The notes: generated by a model from the sequence alone, not told the origin. Counted from the stretch's first letter, positions 1 through 14,029 are shown. The stretch is DNA of 64,000 nucleotides from Haberlea rhodopensis (GCA_907163345.1 CAJQUN010001172.1:1-64000); one strand, 5' to 3'. Numbers and translations: made by a program.

Positions 1-1589
1 TAGTTTTCTGAATTTCATTTAGCTAATTGTTAAGATTTCTTGTGTTTTAACGTGTATGCGTGATCCTATTGGGGGTCCCCTGTTTTCAAATTTTTGAACT
101 GGATTATGGCATTGCTTGTGATTTCTAATCATGGTTGTTGATTTCTTTTTACGCTTGTTGAAGTTTGTTATGTGATGAATTTCTTATGATGTTTCAAGAT
201 ACACTTATATCTTTAATCGCTGGCCAAATCAATTCATTAATTTGCTTAGCTGTAATAGAATCTTATTCCTTATTTTTCCTAGCATGGAAAGGTTGGTGGT
301 GGTGTGCCTGCGGTTTTGGTGTTGGGATTGTTTTCGTTTGCTACGTGTGATCGAAATTTGAGGAAAGCATTTATTAAAAGATGCTATGTGTGAAAGTATA
401 GTAAACAAGCTTAAGGGGATACAACGATACGTGTTAAATACTTGCACCCTTAACGTGATAGAGCAATACATGAGCTATTCTATCGTTTAGGTTGTGTGAC
501 AAATGTTTGGTTGTTTGAAGTTGTAGAAAATGGAGGTGGCACGAGGTGGCATTTTTTTTCTTTCTATCGTAATTTTGTTTATTATTATCAAAATATTTGA
601 GAGTTATCATAATACTCTAAATACATCCATGAGGTGATGTAGGGGTGTGATTACTTGTTTCATAATATCTAAATTTACCAATGCGGTGAATTCTATTCTT
701 ACGTTTTGGCATATTTATTTCATTGATGGCTAACTTAATCAACACATGAATTTGCTTGTCAATAATAAATCAGTTAAATCGACTAGCATTTAGAATATTA
801 GGTGTGATACCTGGGATACCTTGTGGCTAGTGTACAGGTATAAAGAAATCGAGTTTGAGTTGAGCTTTAAAAAATTTTCGTGCTCATATTTAAGTTCGTT
901 GATTTTCGACTCAAGATCGTGACGCTCAATGAGCTAGATTATAATTGATCAGAGGATTAATTGAGGACACATTAGGGCATGTATATTGTATTATAAAAAG
1001 GTTGGATCACTTTTTAATAAGAAAGAATTTATATATAAAACATTACTTTCATTTATTCTCGAAGTGTATCGATATATGTTATGTAATATATTTCAATATA
1101 TAAAAATGTTGAAAAGAACTCGTAATCCTGATCACGAGCTTTCAAGTTATCATATAAAAGCTCGAGTTCATCATGAATCGAGCTTGAGTTGAACGGCTTA
1201 TGAGGTAGCTCGACTCAGCTTACTCCCTTAAGTGAGTGGTGTTGTCGTATTTTATCGTTCAAGACTTCAGGAAGCATTTTAAGGTATGAAGCACAAGGGT
1301 TTTAGAATTATGTGATGGTGTAACATGTATAAAAATCGAACATTCAGTTAAAGAAGTCCTGTAATGTATAGAACCAAGTATGTCTCACTATGTTTTGTCT
1401 GATACTCCTCTTTCCTTAAAAAATATGATGTCCTTGTTGGTGGCTTTATCCATCATTCAGATAGAGATCTTTCTTTGATCGGCTATGAGATTCTGCTTCG
1501 AGTTTAAGATGGCTGAAACACTAACCAGTCGTTCACTTTGAATCCCGTGTATGAGATGTATTATAATTTAATTATCATTTTGACGACAG
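1..1589 (+). other. Probable intron 1 of the KH gene
   Basis: This stretch is T-rich and holds no exon of the KH family's N-terminal region. It ends in a T-rich tract and a cag acceptor at 1587-1589. Between about 842 and 1205 it holds scattered gctcgagtt/gagcttgagtt motifs in both orientations, like a decayed member of the GAGCTCGAA-rich MITE group seen intact at 59793-60233. Confidence 0.55.
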
Positions 1590-4427
1590 AAATATTAAGA
1601 GTCTCTGGAAGATTCTCCAACCAAGGGTTCGGTGACACTGACAATCTACAGCGTGGTAGTCCAAGTCAAGTAACTTCTTTGGATATGATGTCGGATGTTG
1701 GAGGAAAAGGTATTGGTAACTGGAATGGAAATGGCTGGAGCAATATTCAACATGAGGTGAGTTAAGATTTTTGTGCTATCAAAATTAATATTGACATATT
1801 TTCCTTCTGAAAAAAATTCTTTTTCGTTATGAAATATTTGGCTCTTCCCACTAAATCCTTTTTCGTTATAAACTCTTCCCAATGATTAGTTTACAGGTCT
1901 CTGACTGAAAATACCATGTAGAATAGACACATAGATAGATACAGATATGAAGGTTATTTGGTTGTTCTCTTCCGTCCAATATATTGCTATATTTATGAAT
2001 CAATTGATTGATCGACGTTGGTACTGTAAATTTTAATCTGCTGCCAATCTACATCCAAAAGGAAATAATATCAGCGGAGAATTCATGTTTGCTATCAAAT
2101 TCCCAGTGTTTCATGCCAAGTAGAAGTATCAAATTATGCTTGCTTATGCATCTTCTTATTACCTTCATCGGTAAGCTGAATTTCTTTGCCAAGTAACAGC
2201 TTAGCTTGACGTCAGAATTTTTTGATCACTCATTAGACTGTTTATCTGTGATTTGATTTATGTGATTCAACAGGCAATCACTAAATGATTTGTTGATGCA
2301 TAAATGAAGTAGTAGTGTTATCGGTTCCTGTTTACATTTTTATATTGTATTTGTACTAGTGAAGTTTCTGAAGGATTAACTTGGTGTTCCTATATGCTAT
2401 CAGCTCCATCGAGTACAAGACAAATGATATTCACATGATCTATTTCAAGTGGAATATCGAGTCTGATAATTTCCATAAGCCGAAATATTAACCATTTTTT
2501 CCTTCGATTATATCATCACCCTGTGCATGCTCTAGTAAATAAAGATATCCAGTGAAAGAAGAATAATAGCTCATCTACTCAGCGTTTTAAACTCATGATC
2601 ATACTTGTAAATAAAAATTCTTGACTTTTATGCTCTTCTCGATCAAATTTGCAAAGTTGTCAGAAAGTATTTCCCTGCATGGTTGATAATACTTATGCCG
2701 TCATCGTCTTCTTTGTGCGGCAGAGATTAAGTAGACCACAGGGTATGACCGTAGACTGGCATTCAGCACCCGGAAGTCCAAGTTCCTTCACTGTGAAGAG
2801 GGTACTACGCTTGGACATACCAGTCGAAAGATATCCGAATGTAAGCTTAGAGAAGCCCTACGACTTAATTCAGCTTTCTTTAAATTATGTGCGAAGAACT
2901 AAGGATTTTATTATCTCTTTGGACAACAGTTCAACTTTGTCGGAAGGCTTTTAGGTCCTCGAGGGAATTCTCTTAAGCGTGTTGAAGCTTCTACCGGTTG
3001 CCGCGTCTTTATCAGGGGAAATGGTTCGATAAAGGATCCTGACAAGGTAAATGATTTCATTGTTTATATCAAGATGGAAAACTCCTTGTTGGTGGCTGCA
3101 ATTTTCGATGTGTCATCGGAAATTTCACGTATGAATCCAAATTTGTGATTAAGGTTACTATATTTATATATGATTAATACCGGAACTATTTGGGATCTTG
3201 TTTTGGGGCCCCCCTTTCTTGGTAATAGGACCCTTCTTTTTCTTTATAATAACTTTATTTTATGGTAAATACACATATCGTACCTATTTGTCATCTTGTT
3301 TTGGGACCCCTTTTTCTTGTTAATGGGGCCCCTATTTTTCTTTATAATAACTTACCATTATGATGAATACACATATCGTACATATAGGTGTATTTAAGGT
3401 GATTTTGTTAATCTGTCGGGGATAAATTAAAAAAATATATATATAGCGTTTTATTTCAGCTAATCAATCTATTCTCACATATGGTTCGGTTTCTTCATCA
3501 TTAGTTTGTTTATGATATTGTTGATGGTCACTAATTCATTATTTATGATTTAACTGAAGGAGGAGAGCCTGAGGGGCAGACCGGGCTATGAACACTTGAA
3601 TGATCCATTACATATTTTAATTGAGGCAGAATTGCCTGCCAGTATTGTTGATTTACGGTTGAAACAAGCAAAAGAGATAATCGAAGAGCTGCTCAAACCT
3701 GTGGTATGTCCAATGCTCATTCATTTATGAACCATAGCACAAGGATTAAATGCCATGTATTATCATTAATTTCTAGACGTTTGAAACCTGTATTCTCTCG
3801 GAGCTGTCCACTGAAACTGGTGTGTGATGTCTCAGGACTTGGAAATTCTACGACTGAACTTTCCATGGATATGAATACCATGACCTATGACTTTCTCCAT
3901 TTGGTCGAATAACACTTGATATATTGGATGTTTTCTCTGCATTTTGAATGTAATACAAGAATGGCATTCCTTCTCGAGTTCTCAGCTCATGTTTCTCATA
4001 TCAATAACATTTGTTTTTCCGTGTGATACTGGTGCAACTCACAGTTAGCTGTGTGTCTCTTTTGAGGTTTTCTCGCACTTATTTACCTTTTTCCACTTGG
4101 AATTGATGAAAGTTATATTGGTTGGTACCTCGAGACCGATAATGTGTTTCATCTCGTTCATGCCTTGTTGTTTTCAAGTCAATTTACACTTCTCTGTATA
4201 ACATGCAAAAATGTTTAGACTATTTAGGAAAGTTATTTAGTGTTTCGGTTGATAAAACTAGTGTCCTTCGGCTTGAAATACAGGACGAGTCTCAGGATAT
4301 GTACAAGAGGCAACAGCTTAGAGAACTAGCCTTGCTAAACAACATCAGAGAAGAGAGCCCCCAACCAAGTGGGAGTGTATCTCCCTTCAATTCTGGTGGA
4401 CTGAAGCGTCCTAAAACTGGCTGGTAA
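1590..4427 (+). CDS. KH domain RNA-binding protein (STAR/quaking-like, SPIN1/At2g38610 type), 5' partial
   Basis: Five exons are visible: 1590-1756, 2724-2840, 2930-3046, 3560-3703 and 4284-4427 (stop TAA at 4425). All visible junctions are GT-AG. The coding length is 689 bases, so an upstream exon must supply one base of the first codon (EILRVSG). That exon, which carries the N-terminal STAR dimer region in this family, is not in the window. The order is the Gly-rich linker, then [15 protein letters not shown], then the KH core ([14 protein letters not shown], with the GxxG loop as GPRG, and GCRVFIRG), the Qua2-like helix ending IIEELLKPV, and the tail [19 protein letters not shown]. These are family hallmarks of plant nuclear KH proteins that bind pre-mRNA and affect splicing or flowering. 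The frame is open throughout, so it looks functional. The bases before 1590 would be intron 1. Confidence 0.93.
3187..3382. repeat. Tandem duplication of a 98-bp unit in a KH-gene intron
   Basis: Copies lie at 3187-3284 and 3285-3382. Both begin tatttg, contain atcttgttttggg, a G/C tract, tctttataataact and acacatatcgtac. They differ by scattered substitutions, so the duplication is not recent. It sits in the intron between exons 4 and 5. Confidence 0.75.
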
Positions 4428-5835
4428 TGATTTCATGCTATAGTTTCTTCAGAATCTGTCAATTTCTTAATGCATATCACAGTGATGCATGTTGGCCATT
4501 GGAACGAAGCTCAGCAACCTGGCAACAGACTTTAGATGCAAGAATCACGAGACTAGAAACAACGGTTAGAAGTAAAAACGCCTTTCTGCCGTGGCTGTTT
4601 ATTGTTGTTAAAAGTAGACTAGTAGGATGGTTATTGAATTTATTTGTTGTTGGTCTATATTTTGCAATGTTTTTGGTCAAACTGTTGTTAGCAAGTATGG
4701 TTCTGTACTATGCTACATATATATAGCCTTTTGCCCATAAGGTTGAATTTTCGATTGCCCTTCAAGACTCATTTTTTGTCTCTTTCCTCATTTTTTTACC
4801 ATGTTTCCTTATCGACACCTCCCTCCTACGGTTCCACCCGAGAGGAATTGGGAGTTGGGAGTCAGACCGCTTTGTATTTTTTTAGCCTGCATTGTTCAAT
4901 AGTCAATATTGAAGTCGGCATTCTGGGAAATCTTGGATGTTGTACTCATTATGGTTTCAAGCTTCAGTTTTGAGCTTTTTGTTTCTTGGCCACACTAATT
5001 GTTTTATATTATATATGTTTTTTTGTATCTTATCCCGAATACAAAAATCTCCTTCTGTATAACAAGGGATGGTGGACGACTTGACCATTTAGATTTCTGA
5101 CTTGTCTTGAGATGTCTTTGGACGTGTAGCAGAGTAAATTTAGTCAAATATAACTTTTTCATTTGTCTAATAAATTGAACGGCTAATCTTGGTATAACCT
5201 ACCAATTTCTCATGATAAAGATTATAAGTGATAACGATAATAAGAATTAATGATGTATGATATTGACACACCATTCTTTTTATACTGTGTTGCTTGAGAA
5301 CTTTTAAAACAAATGTAAGAAATATTGTTTGCTTGAAAGAGAACAAAAGAATGGGCCGAGCCACATATTTTACAAGCCAAGAGAACATAGTACATGCAAA
5401 AAGTAAGTGGAGCAAACCTTTTCAACAAAGGAATAGGTGCAAAAAACAAAATTAGTGCTCCTAAACACAACGAAAACCGCAATCATACAAATTTCAATAC
5501 TATTGAATATCTGGAATAACTTGGAAAGCGATCTCTCCCCCAACGACCAAGAAAATGAAGTTTATCTGACACATGTATGTGTGTTTTAACGTTAAAAATA
5601 TAAGTTTTTAATCACTTAAATACATAAATACATCCCTGCGTAAATTCTAGTTCAAACCATGTTTGAGGGAGGTAGAGATGTAACTCGTATCAGACATAAG
5701 CAACACATATGGAAACAACCATCATCCTGTCAAATTTATAATTTATTTCTACATTGAACATCAGGGACTACAAAAAAGAACAAAATCCAAACACCAACTA
5801 CTTAATGTAGCTGCAACGATAAACATTCCTTCATC
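4428..5835. other. 3' UTR of the KH gene and intergenic DNA between convergent genes
   Basis: The first few hundred bases are the likely KH 3' UTR. The right part (about 5640-5835) is the likely 3' UTR of the convergent RPL10 gene. Short open frames here have no recognisable domain. I see no RNA gene. Confidence 0.5.
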
Positions 5836-7588
<1,753 letters not shown>

Positions 7589-7658
7589 GGCGAGGCCCTG
7601 GTTGTTACAAAGAATTAAGATGAAATGAAGCCCTAGACTGGATTTTATTGCTATTACT

Positions 7659-7772
7659 ATATATATAGACTATCGTGGAAGGATGAGGAAAATTATTATT
7701 AGGGTTCTTGTCATACGTATGGGCTCGCGTCATATCAATTGAGATGGGCGCCCTTTCTCGAAATAATGGGCC
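7659..7772 (-). promoter_or_regulatory. RPL10 promoter: TATA box, telo-box-like motif and site II elements
   Basis: On the minus strand, TATA-like tatatatatag is at 7668-7659, about 70 bp before the ATG. An aaccctaata (telo-box-like) motif is at 7706-7697. TGGGCY/site II cores lie on the + strand at 7720-7725 (tgggct), 7745-7750 (tgggcg) and 7767-7772 (tgggcc). Telo boxes with site II elements are the known signature of plant ribosomal protein gene promoters. Confidence 0.7.
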
Positions 7773-8595
7773 AATTTCAGTTTTGCTCGTTAAACCGATC
7801 GAATCCATTTAATCCCTGGCATCAATTTTCTCTTTTTAACTTTATATTATGCTTAATTAATCCTTTTATTTTTAGTTTTTATCACTTTAACCACATTAAA
7901 TTATTGATTATATACTGTGTAATTTTATTATGATAAGTTTACCTAAACGTTATGATTAAATGATAAAATCATTTGGCGGACACATGAATTTTAAGAATGA
8001 GGGCAACAAATTTTAAAATAATAATTTTAGGCTAAAATAAATCTTAGAAGTCAAAATATAATTAAAAGGATGGCAAAATGTAAGTTTTAAAGGGACAAAC
8101 TAGACGTTTTTTAAGGTAATGTTTTTTTTCTTAAAAGAATTCTCATCCCAATCTAGTAAGGATTTTTTTTGGGTCTCATACCTATCATAATTACACTTCA
8201 GATAGCCCGAAATGGGAAAATACCCCTATACGACTTACACTTCTGTGTAGTACTAATGTGTATAGTTGTATTTTCCGAATTCTGCGAACTACCGGATCTA
8301 GATCAGAGCTCCATTACGTCGTACGATATATCGATCCAGAGAACTTACTTTAGTTGTAAGTCATCCATTCCGCTTCTATCTAAAGTGATGCTAGGCTCCA
8401 CCTTCACAGAGGTGCGCTTCGCTCGGCCACTTTGATGAACATGTTTTAAGCTAACTACATGTCGAGCGCACTTTTAAAACAAAAAAAATTCTTAAGTAAA
8501 AAATTTTTTTTTTTGGGGCCAAACCTTGCCCATGTTTGTGTTCGTCGGTGTTTATTTCAAAATAAAAATATTAGAAAATACAAATTAGGTGTACA
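7773..8595. other. Intergenic; contains a non-AT-rich block of unknown origin
   Basis: The flanks are AT-rich. From about 8169 to 8450 the sequence is noticeably more complex and balanced in composition (for example ctaccggatctagatcagag and gaggtgcgcttcgctcggcc), with an 88-codon open frame that I do not recognise. It could be an organelle-derived insert or a fragment of a transposable element. Confidence 0.35.
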
Positions 8596-8670
8596 CTAAG
8601 CCCCAAGTGGTTGGACTCCTTTCCAAACCCACATATAGCGGGAAGCTCGTGCTCCGGGTTTACCCTTTTA
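8596..8670 (+). mobile_element. 3' fragment resembling an Au-type SINE
   Basis: The stretch cacatatagcgggaagctcg followed by tgctccgggtttaccctttt resembles the 3' part of Au-family plant SINEs (catagcgggagcttagtgca then ccgggctgccctt). The tRNA-like 5' half is not present. Confidence 0.45.
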
Positions 8671-9706
8671 CTGAAAATACAAATTATATCAAATTAAATT
8701 GAAATGTATATACTCAAACAGCAATCACAAAGTTAACAAACTGGGGCAGCAAAGAAATATATCAATGCATATCCAAGCACGAAATGGTCAAAAAAATACA
8801 TACGAAATTGTACTTACATGAGAGGGTGGTTGTTTGCGGACAGAATAATATTTGGGCAGCACCAGCAAAATTGGCTTGAAAATTAATAAAGTAATAAATA
8901 ACCAAATTAACTGGCTGCAGGTGCGAATATTTTTTTTTTTTAGAAAAAAATATAGTTGGCGTCTAATAATTGTATTTTGTCTACCTAAAAGCATGCACCC
9001 TCTAGTCTTTTTGCCCTCGATTTTTTTATGTTATTATTTTTTATCCACATAAACATAAACAAAAATTCTAAATATGCCCCTATTGGGCTCGCATTGGAGT
9101 GGGTAACTACATTGATTGAACATATTTCATCGATGGTGAATGATGAGAGCAGCACCGTCTCTTTCGTTTGTTGATGCTTCAACTTTCAACTTTGAATTAG
9201 TATAAAAAATATTTTTTAACAAACATAGTCTCACATAAATATTTTTTTATCAAATATATTCCAACATAAATTATTTTTTAACGAAATAGTCCATAAATCC
9301 TTAACAAAACTCGAGACTATTTTTAAAAAATAACTTTCATGTGATTATATTTAAGAACAATATAGCAAGATATCGTTTTAAGAACAGAGCGCATACAAAT
9401 TCTCATGGTAATGCATGAATACAGCAACCACAAAAAAGGTAAAGAATCAAATTCAGTTATTAACACAGAATCCAGAAAAATTCACTCTTTATAGCCAAAT
9501 TTGTTAACTTTCCATTTTTAATTCATTGTTTACAAATTTTGATTTTTATTCACAAGGCAATTTTTCAATAAAATATTCATATTTCATACCCTAAATTGTT
9601 CCATTACTCGAACCCATGAACTCGCTGAGGAACATACTTGGACAAAGTAGTTATGCTGTCATTTAGCGGAGATCGTACTTGTTAATCTCTCTTAATACGA
9701 ATTCCA
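8671..9706. other. Intergenic, AT-rich; upstream region of the HMA gene
   Basis: No gene is recognised. Around 9195-9350 short motifs (tattttttaacaaa, agtctcacataaat) recur directly and inverted, as in a decayed hairpin-type MITE. The last few hundred bases should hold the HMA gene promoter, but no clear TATA box decides its start. Confidence 0.45.
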
Positions 9707-10541
9707 ATGGAAAGTCCAAGTGCTCCGGTAATTATAAGTTATATTTTTTTTAATTTAATGAAATTTGTTTCATATTTTAATTTGATTCAATCTTGTTGCC
9801 TTTGCAGATTACGGTTCTGAAAGTGAACAGCATGTGTTGCAGATCATATAAGAAGAAACTGAAGAAAGAATTACTAAAACTTGATGGTAATTGGTACGAA
9901 TTACAATTTTTAATTTCATCCATTTTTATCAATGATTTAATTTTTATTCAAACTTTTTTCTGAATACAGGGGTTTGTTCGATCTCCATAGATCTAGAAAA
10001 AGATCATGTTTCAGTCAGAGGCAGAGTTGATTCAAATTTGTTGCTGAGAACGATTGCAGAAACTGGAAAAAATGCAGAAATTCTTCACTTCAATCGAAAC
10101 TCCACAAATTGCAAATCGCATAACGAAAAATTCAAACCCTACAGAAACGTGACTGGTAAATGCCCACACGACACCAAAAATCGTGCTCGACAGTACGAAA
10201 ATTCTACCAACAATGGCCACAGATTTGAAAAAGAAGAAGAAGAGCATAAATGCGAAGACTACGTTCCTTTACAAATCGATGAAAGAATTTGCAGAGATTA
10301 TTGGTGCAAAGAGCATAAACAAAGAGCCATTTTTCACGATAAAGTGCCTGCGAGTGCGAGTACCCCGGAATTTTCGGGTATCCATTTCACAATTCAGCAG
10401 CGCCTTTTCATTTCTCGAATAATCTATGGCAGCAGCATGGCCGCCGCCCTGGATACCATCAGAGGCCGCCGCCGCCGCCGCTGCCGCCCGCCTGCAGCGT
10501 ATGGCTTCAGTTCTATGCCTGGGTCCGGGTTTTATGATTGA
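9707..10541 (+). CDS. Heavy-metal-associated (HMA) domain plant protein, degenerate metal site
   Basis: Uses three exons: 9707-9727, 9808-9886 and 9970-10541, all GT-AG, giving 223 residues. The short first exon, ending with the start of the HMA beta strand, is typical of HPP/HIPP metallochaperone-like genes. Residues 8-70 form the HMA fold: ITVLKVNSMCC, then KKLKKELLKLDGV, SISIDLEKDHVSVRG and LLRTIAETGKNAE. The canonical MxCxxC becomes M-C-C-R-S-Y, so the second metal-binding Cys is Tyr. The rest is basic and low in complexity, with an Arg/Pro-rich part and the end SSMPGSGFYD. There is no C-terminal CaaX box, so it would be an HPP rather than an isoprenylated HIPP. The role is unknown; metal transfer by the usual site is doubtful. 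Confidence 0.8.
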
Positions 10542-10965
10542 TTAATATGGGTTTAAATTCGAAATTTGGAATTTGGTATTAAGTGATACTTGTTGCATGG
10601 CAATGTGGTGTTATGTTTTGTTTATTTTAATGATTTTTTTAAAATAATAGATTTTTATTGAGTTATAAAATAAATTTTATAGACTTTTTCATAGAATTTT
10701 GTGAATTTTATTACAAGATTTTAAACATTCGTAAATATGATATGTGATTAATTGTGTGGATAATTTTTTTCTCATTTGACTTTTTAATACACACTATAAA
10801 AACATATTTTGTATGAAATGTGAAAAAAACAAATAATTTTTTTTATGTTTTTTGATTAATAGATCCTAAACATGGTATATATGTTTTTGTTTATAAAACT
10901 AATTTTAATATTTAATTGCATTATATATGAATTTTTGGGAAGATATTTCGTCCTAAAGAAGAAGA
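10542..10965. other. Intergenic, AT-rich; holds a repeat shared with about 38441
   Basis: The segment at 10679-10735 (agactttttcatagaatttt, then gaattttattacaagatttt) matches 38441-38495 with few differences, so both belong to one dispersed repeat family. No coding sequence is seen. Confidence 0.5.
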
Positions 10966-11130
10966 GGCCATGGAGAGGAGAGAATATTTGCTTCAGAAAG
11001 CTCGACAAAAATTGCAAAGAACAAGAGGAGTGGAGAAACTCAAACCGATCGACACGATCCAACGGTTGGGATCGAATTGGGTATTATCTGGAGGATCTGC
11101 AGACCGTTGGCTTTACAGTAGCTCAATGAA
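10966..11130 (+). pseudogene. Terpene synthase fragment (pseudogene)
   Basis: One frame reads EKLKPIDTIQRLG, matching the terpene synthase N-terminal signature EKL-x-LIDTIQRLG. A different frame, immediately after it, reads IGYYLEDLQ, matching the next family residues (GIGYHFEDEI). A frameshift thus separates two halves of one motif near 11080. Only this short part of the alpha-helical N-terminal domain remains; no RR motif, DDxxD motif or further exon is visible. It is a relic, not a gene. Confidence 0.5.
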
Positions 11131-11284
11131 TAAATGTTGAGACAAGATTTGTAATATCCGTCCTTAAAAATGATATTGCATGTAATAGTACTTGTAGTTT
11201 TAATGATAACTCGTTTATTAAGATACGAAGATTATGACTCGTGATAAAAGTACTTTAAATAACGAGTCATTAAACCACAAAGAC

Positions 11285-11830
11285 TTAAAAGCATTCGAAC
11301 TTTGGAACAAGAAATTGGGATGAAGAATGCACATATTTTCCTTCTTAACCTTGTGTTTATTCTCTCAAATGTATATTTAATTCAAAAAGAGGTTCTTCTA
11401 TGTATACTAAACTAATAGACATACCAAAGAACATCATTTGGAAGCATCAATTCACAAAAAGATCGCATCTGCACACAAATGGACACATCTTTTGGAATAA
11501 TCTGCATAGGCATCGATCGACCGTTCCCTATGCTTCTAGCAGCGATCGATCACTGCTAAAATCAGCGACCGATCGCTGCCACCAGCAACCCCGTTGCTCG
11601 GTTTTCATTTGTTTTTTCGATGCTTGATTTTAATTTATTAAGTAAGTTTTTCAACAACTCGCATCAATATGATGATGTCCATAAAGTCAGTTCCGATCAA
11701 TATAGTGGACGCAATTTGGCCTTGTTGAGTGTTGGCAAGCTAAACTTTTGCCCTTAGAGTGCTTCTTATGGACTGTTGGGCTTCTTCCTAAGCCCAAATA
11801 GTCTCCAGCTGCAGGATCGAGCTTGCCAAA
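11285..11830. mobile_element. Possible degraded LTR-like fragment
   Basis: Contains clustered gatcgaccgttcc, agcgatcgatcactgc and agcgaccgatcgctgcc motifs at 11515-11600. They resemble in style the CpG-rich palindromic motifs in the Copia LTRs at 23987-24260. No matching second LTR, primer binding site or coding sequence was found, so this is a weak call. Confidence 0.3.
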
Positions 11831-13512
11831 ACCATTCAACTTTTATTTGTAATTGTGGGAAATGGGTGATTTAATCCTGTTTACAAATGAAACTCAAAGG
11901 TTCATAATTAATTTCTTTTCAAATATATATTAACATTTGTATTAGGACAGATTAATTAAATTTTTTTAATTTGAAAAATGACAGATGGGATCTTGAATGG
12001 AAAGTCTCCCAAAATACATGAAATTAACTTAAAAAGGCTCTGTACAACACCACTAATGGCATATGCTACAAAATCCGCAAAGAGAACTCGAAACCGAGCA
12101 ATTACAACAGGAAATTGGTGACTGTCAGTAGGCCAACTGCCTGTGTATCAGAACCTATTATTTTTAGGTAATGCAAATTAATTTTATGTATGCATGTAGT
12201 TGCATCGTACAGATATGCTAGAGGCAAAGTGGTTCAATTGAAATGAGGGAGTCCATCAGGGTAGACCTAGAAACAAAAAATTTGGGGGGACGAAATTTTT
12301 TTTATAATATTTAAGGGTTAAAAAAAAATTAGGGGTGCAAAATTTTTTTTTTTTGAAAAAATAAGGTTAAAATAATATTTTTTTTTGGGTTGGAAGAGTA
12401 CTGGTATGCATACATGGCTCTGGTCAAGGCTGACGCACACCATGTAAGGGAGGGCAGATTGCTCCATCCGAAATTGTATTTTGTCCCCAAATTTTTATAT
12501 CCTTGGGGTAGTGCCCCATGAGGGTAAATCTATAATAGATGTTTTTGACCCAATATTTGGGATGTGTGTTGGATTATTTTGGGTCATGTTTTTATACCAT
12601 TAGGTACTACCCCATGAACCAGTTTAGAAGAATTCTGCAGCTTGATACCAGGGTGTATATCTTTTCCCCATCATTTAAATAGTTTATCCTCGGCCACGAG
12701 CCATTGGCTCTAATGACACTAACCCTTAATTAATATTTTGCACATGAATGAGTGAAATTTTACTAAAATAAATACGCATATATTGCTAAAAAAAAAAGAT
12801 AAAGAAGGGGGATAATATTTGAATTTTATGAATAAAATTTATTTATTTTTGCATCTTTATCTTTTTTTTACTAGAGGATGTGTTAAATATTTTGCGTCAA
12901 GCACGATTTGAACTCGAATCTGCTTAAAGTAAGTAATGAGCTTTGTGCAACCACTATAAACATCTTAACATTAGTCTATCTTGATACAGACATTCTGACA
13001 AAAAGAACATGTCAAAATGTTTATTTATTCCGTAAAAATGACTTAAATTTATATGTGTGTATATATATATATTTTAAAAAACATTAATCAAATAAATTAG
13101 AATTAATATACTACCTATACGTTACATGTAATGATCTATTTCTTTATATAGGTAACTAGAATATCTGCAAATTAAACGATAGTTATTGGTTTAATCAAAT
13201 ATATTTAAGCAAAAGTATTTAATTTAACACAAAAATGGACCGGCGAGATTAAAGGCACATCCGTGGGCTCTTGATTTGTAAAGCTTTGGGAGGGCTTCAT
13301 CGTGGCCGTTGGATGTGCTTCAGTGAGACATTGCATGTGCATGGGAGTGATTTCAAACTTCGAGAATTTATTTTTTTAAAAACTGTATTGCGGTTCTTAC
13401 AAAAAAAATGAAATTCTGTAAGAAACGCTGTATAGTTTTGGCCAAAAAAAAAAAATTTGGCCAAGAAACGTATATGATTTTGCGTAGTATTTTAAAAAAA
13501 TTATATTTTGTA
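11831..13512. other. Intergenic, AT-rich, no gene recognised
   Basis: Low-complexity A and T runs (12290-12400, 12780-12800, 13440-13510) alternate with unmatched sequence. A more complex block at 13235-13350 (rich in cgtggccgttggatgtg-like sequence) may be a transposable element end. No open frame has a recognisable domain. Confidence 0.5.
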
Positions 13513-13521
13513 ATTTATTTT

Positions 13522-14029
13522 GGGAAAATTACATAAACATCATATAGTTTGGTCCAAATTTCACTTTGTAACCATTGTTCGAAAAATTAATATTTACATC
13601 CTCAACTTTCATAAATATAACACTTTGCATCTTCTGGACTCGATTCATCGAAGATTTATCGCCGCATTCGATCATCACCTCACATACTCAAACTTAGATC
13701 CATTTAAGCTAGTTTTTCCAAAGGTTTAAAAACGAAAATAATATTTTTAGTATCTCTAGTTAACGATTACGAAAAATGAAATGTTGACACCCAAAATATT
13801 TGTTTTGTGTTTTTAAAATTTTGTAATTGCTAGTTTAAGTGGTTCTAAGTTTTAATATGTAAGACGATGATGAAATACGGAGTTAAATTTTCGATAAAAA
13901 CACAATATCGAGTCAAGATGATGCAAAGTGTTATAATTCATAAAAGTTGATTATGTAAAATGTAACTGTTGTAACAATAGTTGCAATGTGAAATTTGGAC
14001 CAAATTATATGATGTTTTGATAATTTTCG
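13522..14029. mobile_element. Mutator-like MITE with long terminal inverted repeats
   Basis: The 508-bp element has inverted arms of about 150 bp. The left arm (from 13522) reads acatcatatagtttggtcca; the right arm, on the other strand from 14029, reads acatcatataatttggtcca. Further paired blocks follow, such as tataacactttgcatc. A perfect 9-bp target duplication, atttatttt, lies at 13513-13521 and 14030-14038. Long TIRs with a 9-bp TSD are diagnostic of the Mutator superfamily. It has no transposase, so it is non-autonomous. Confidence 0.8.
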
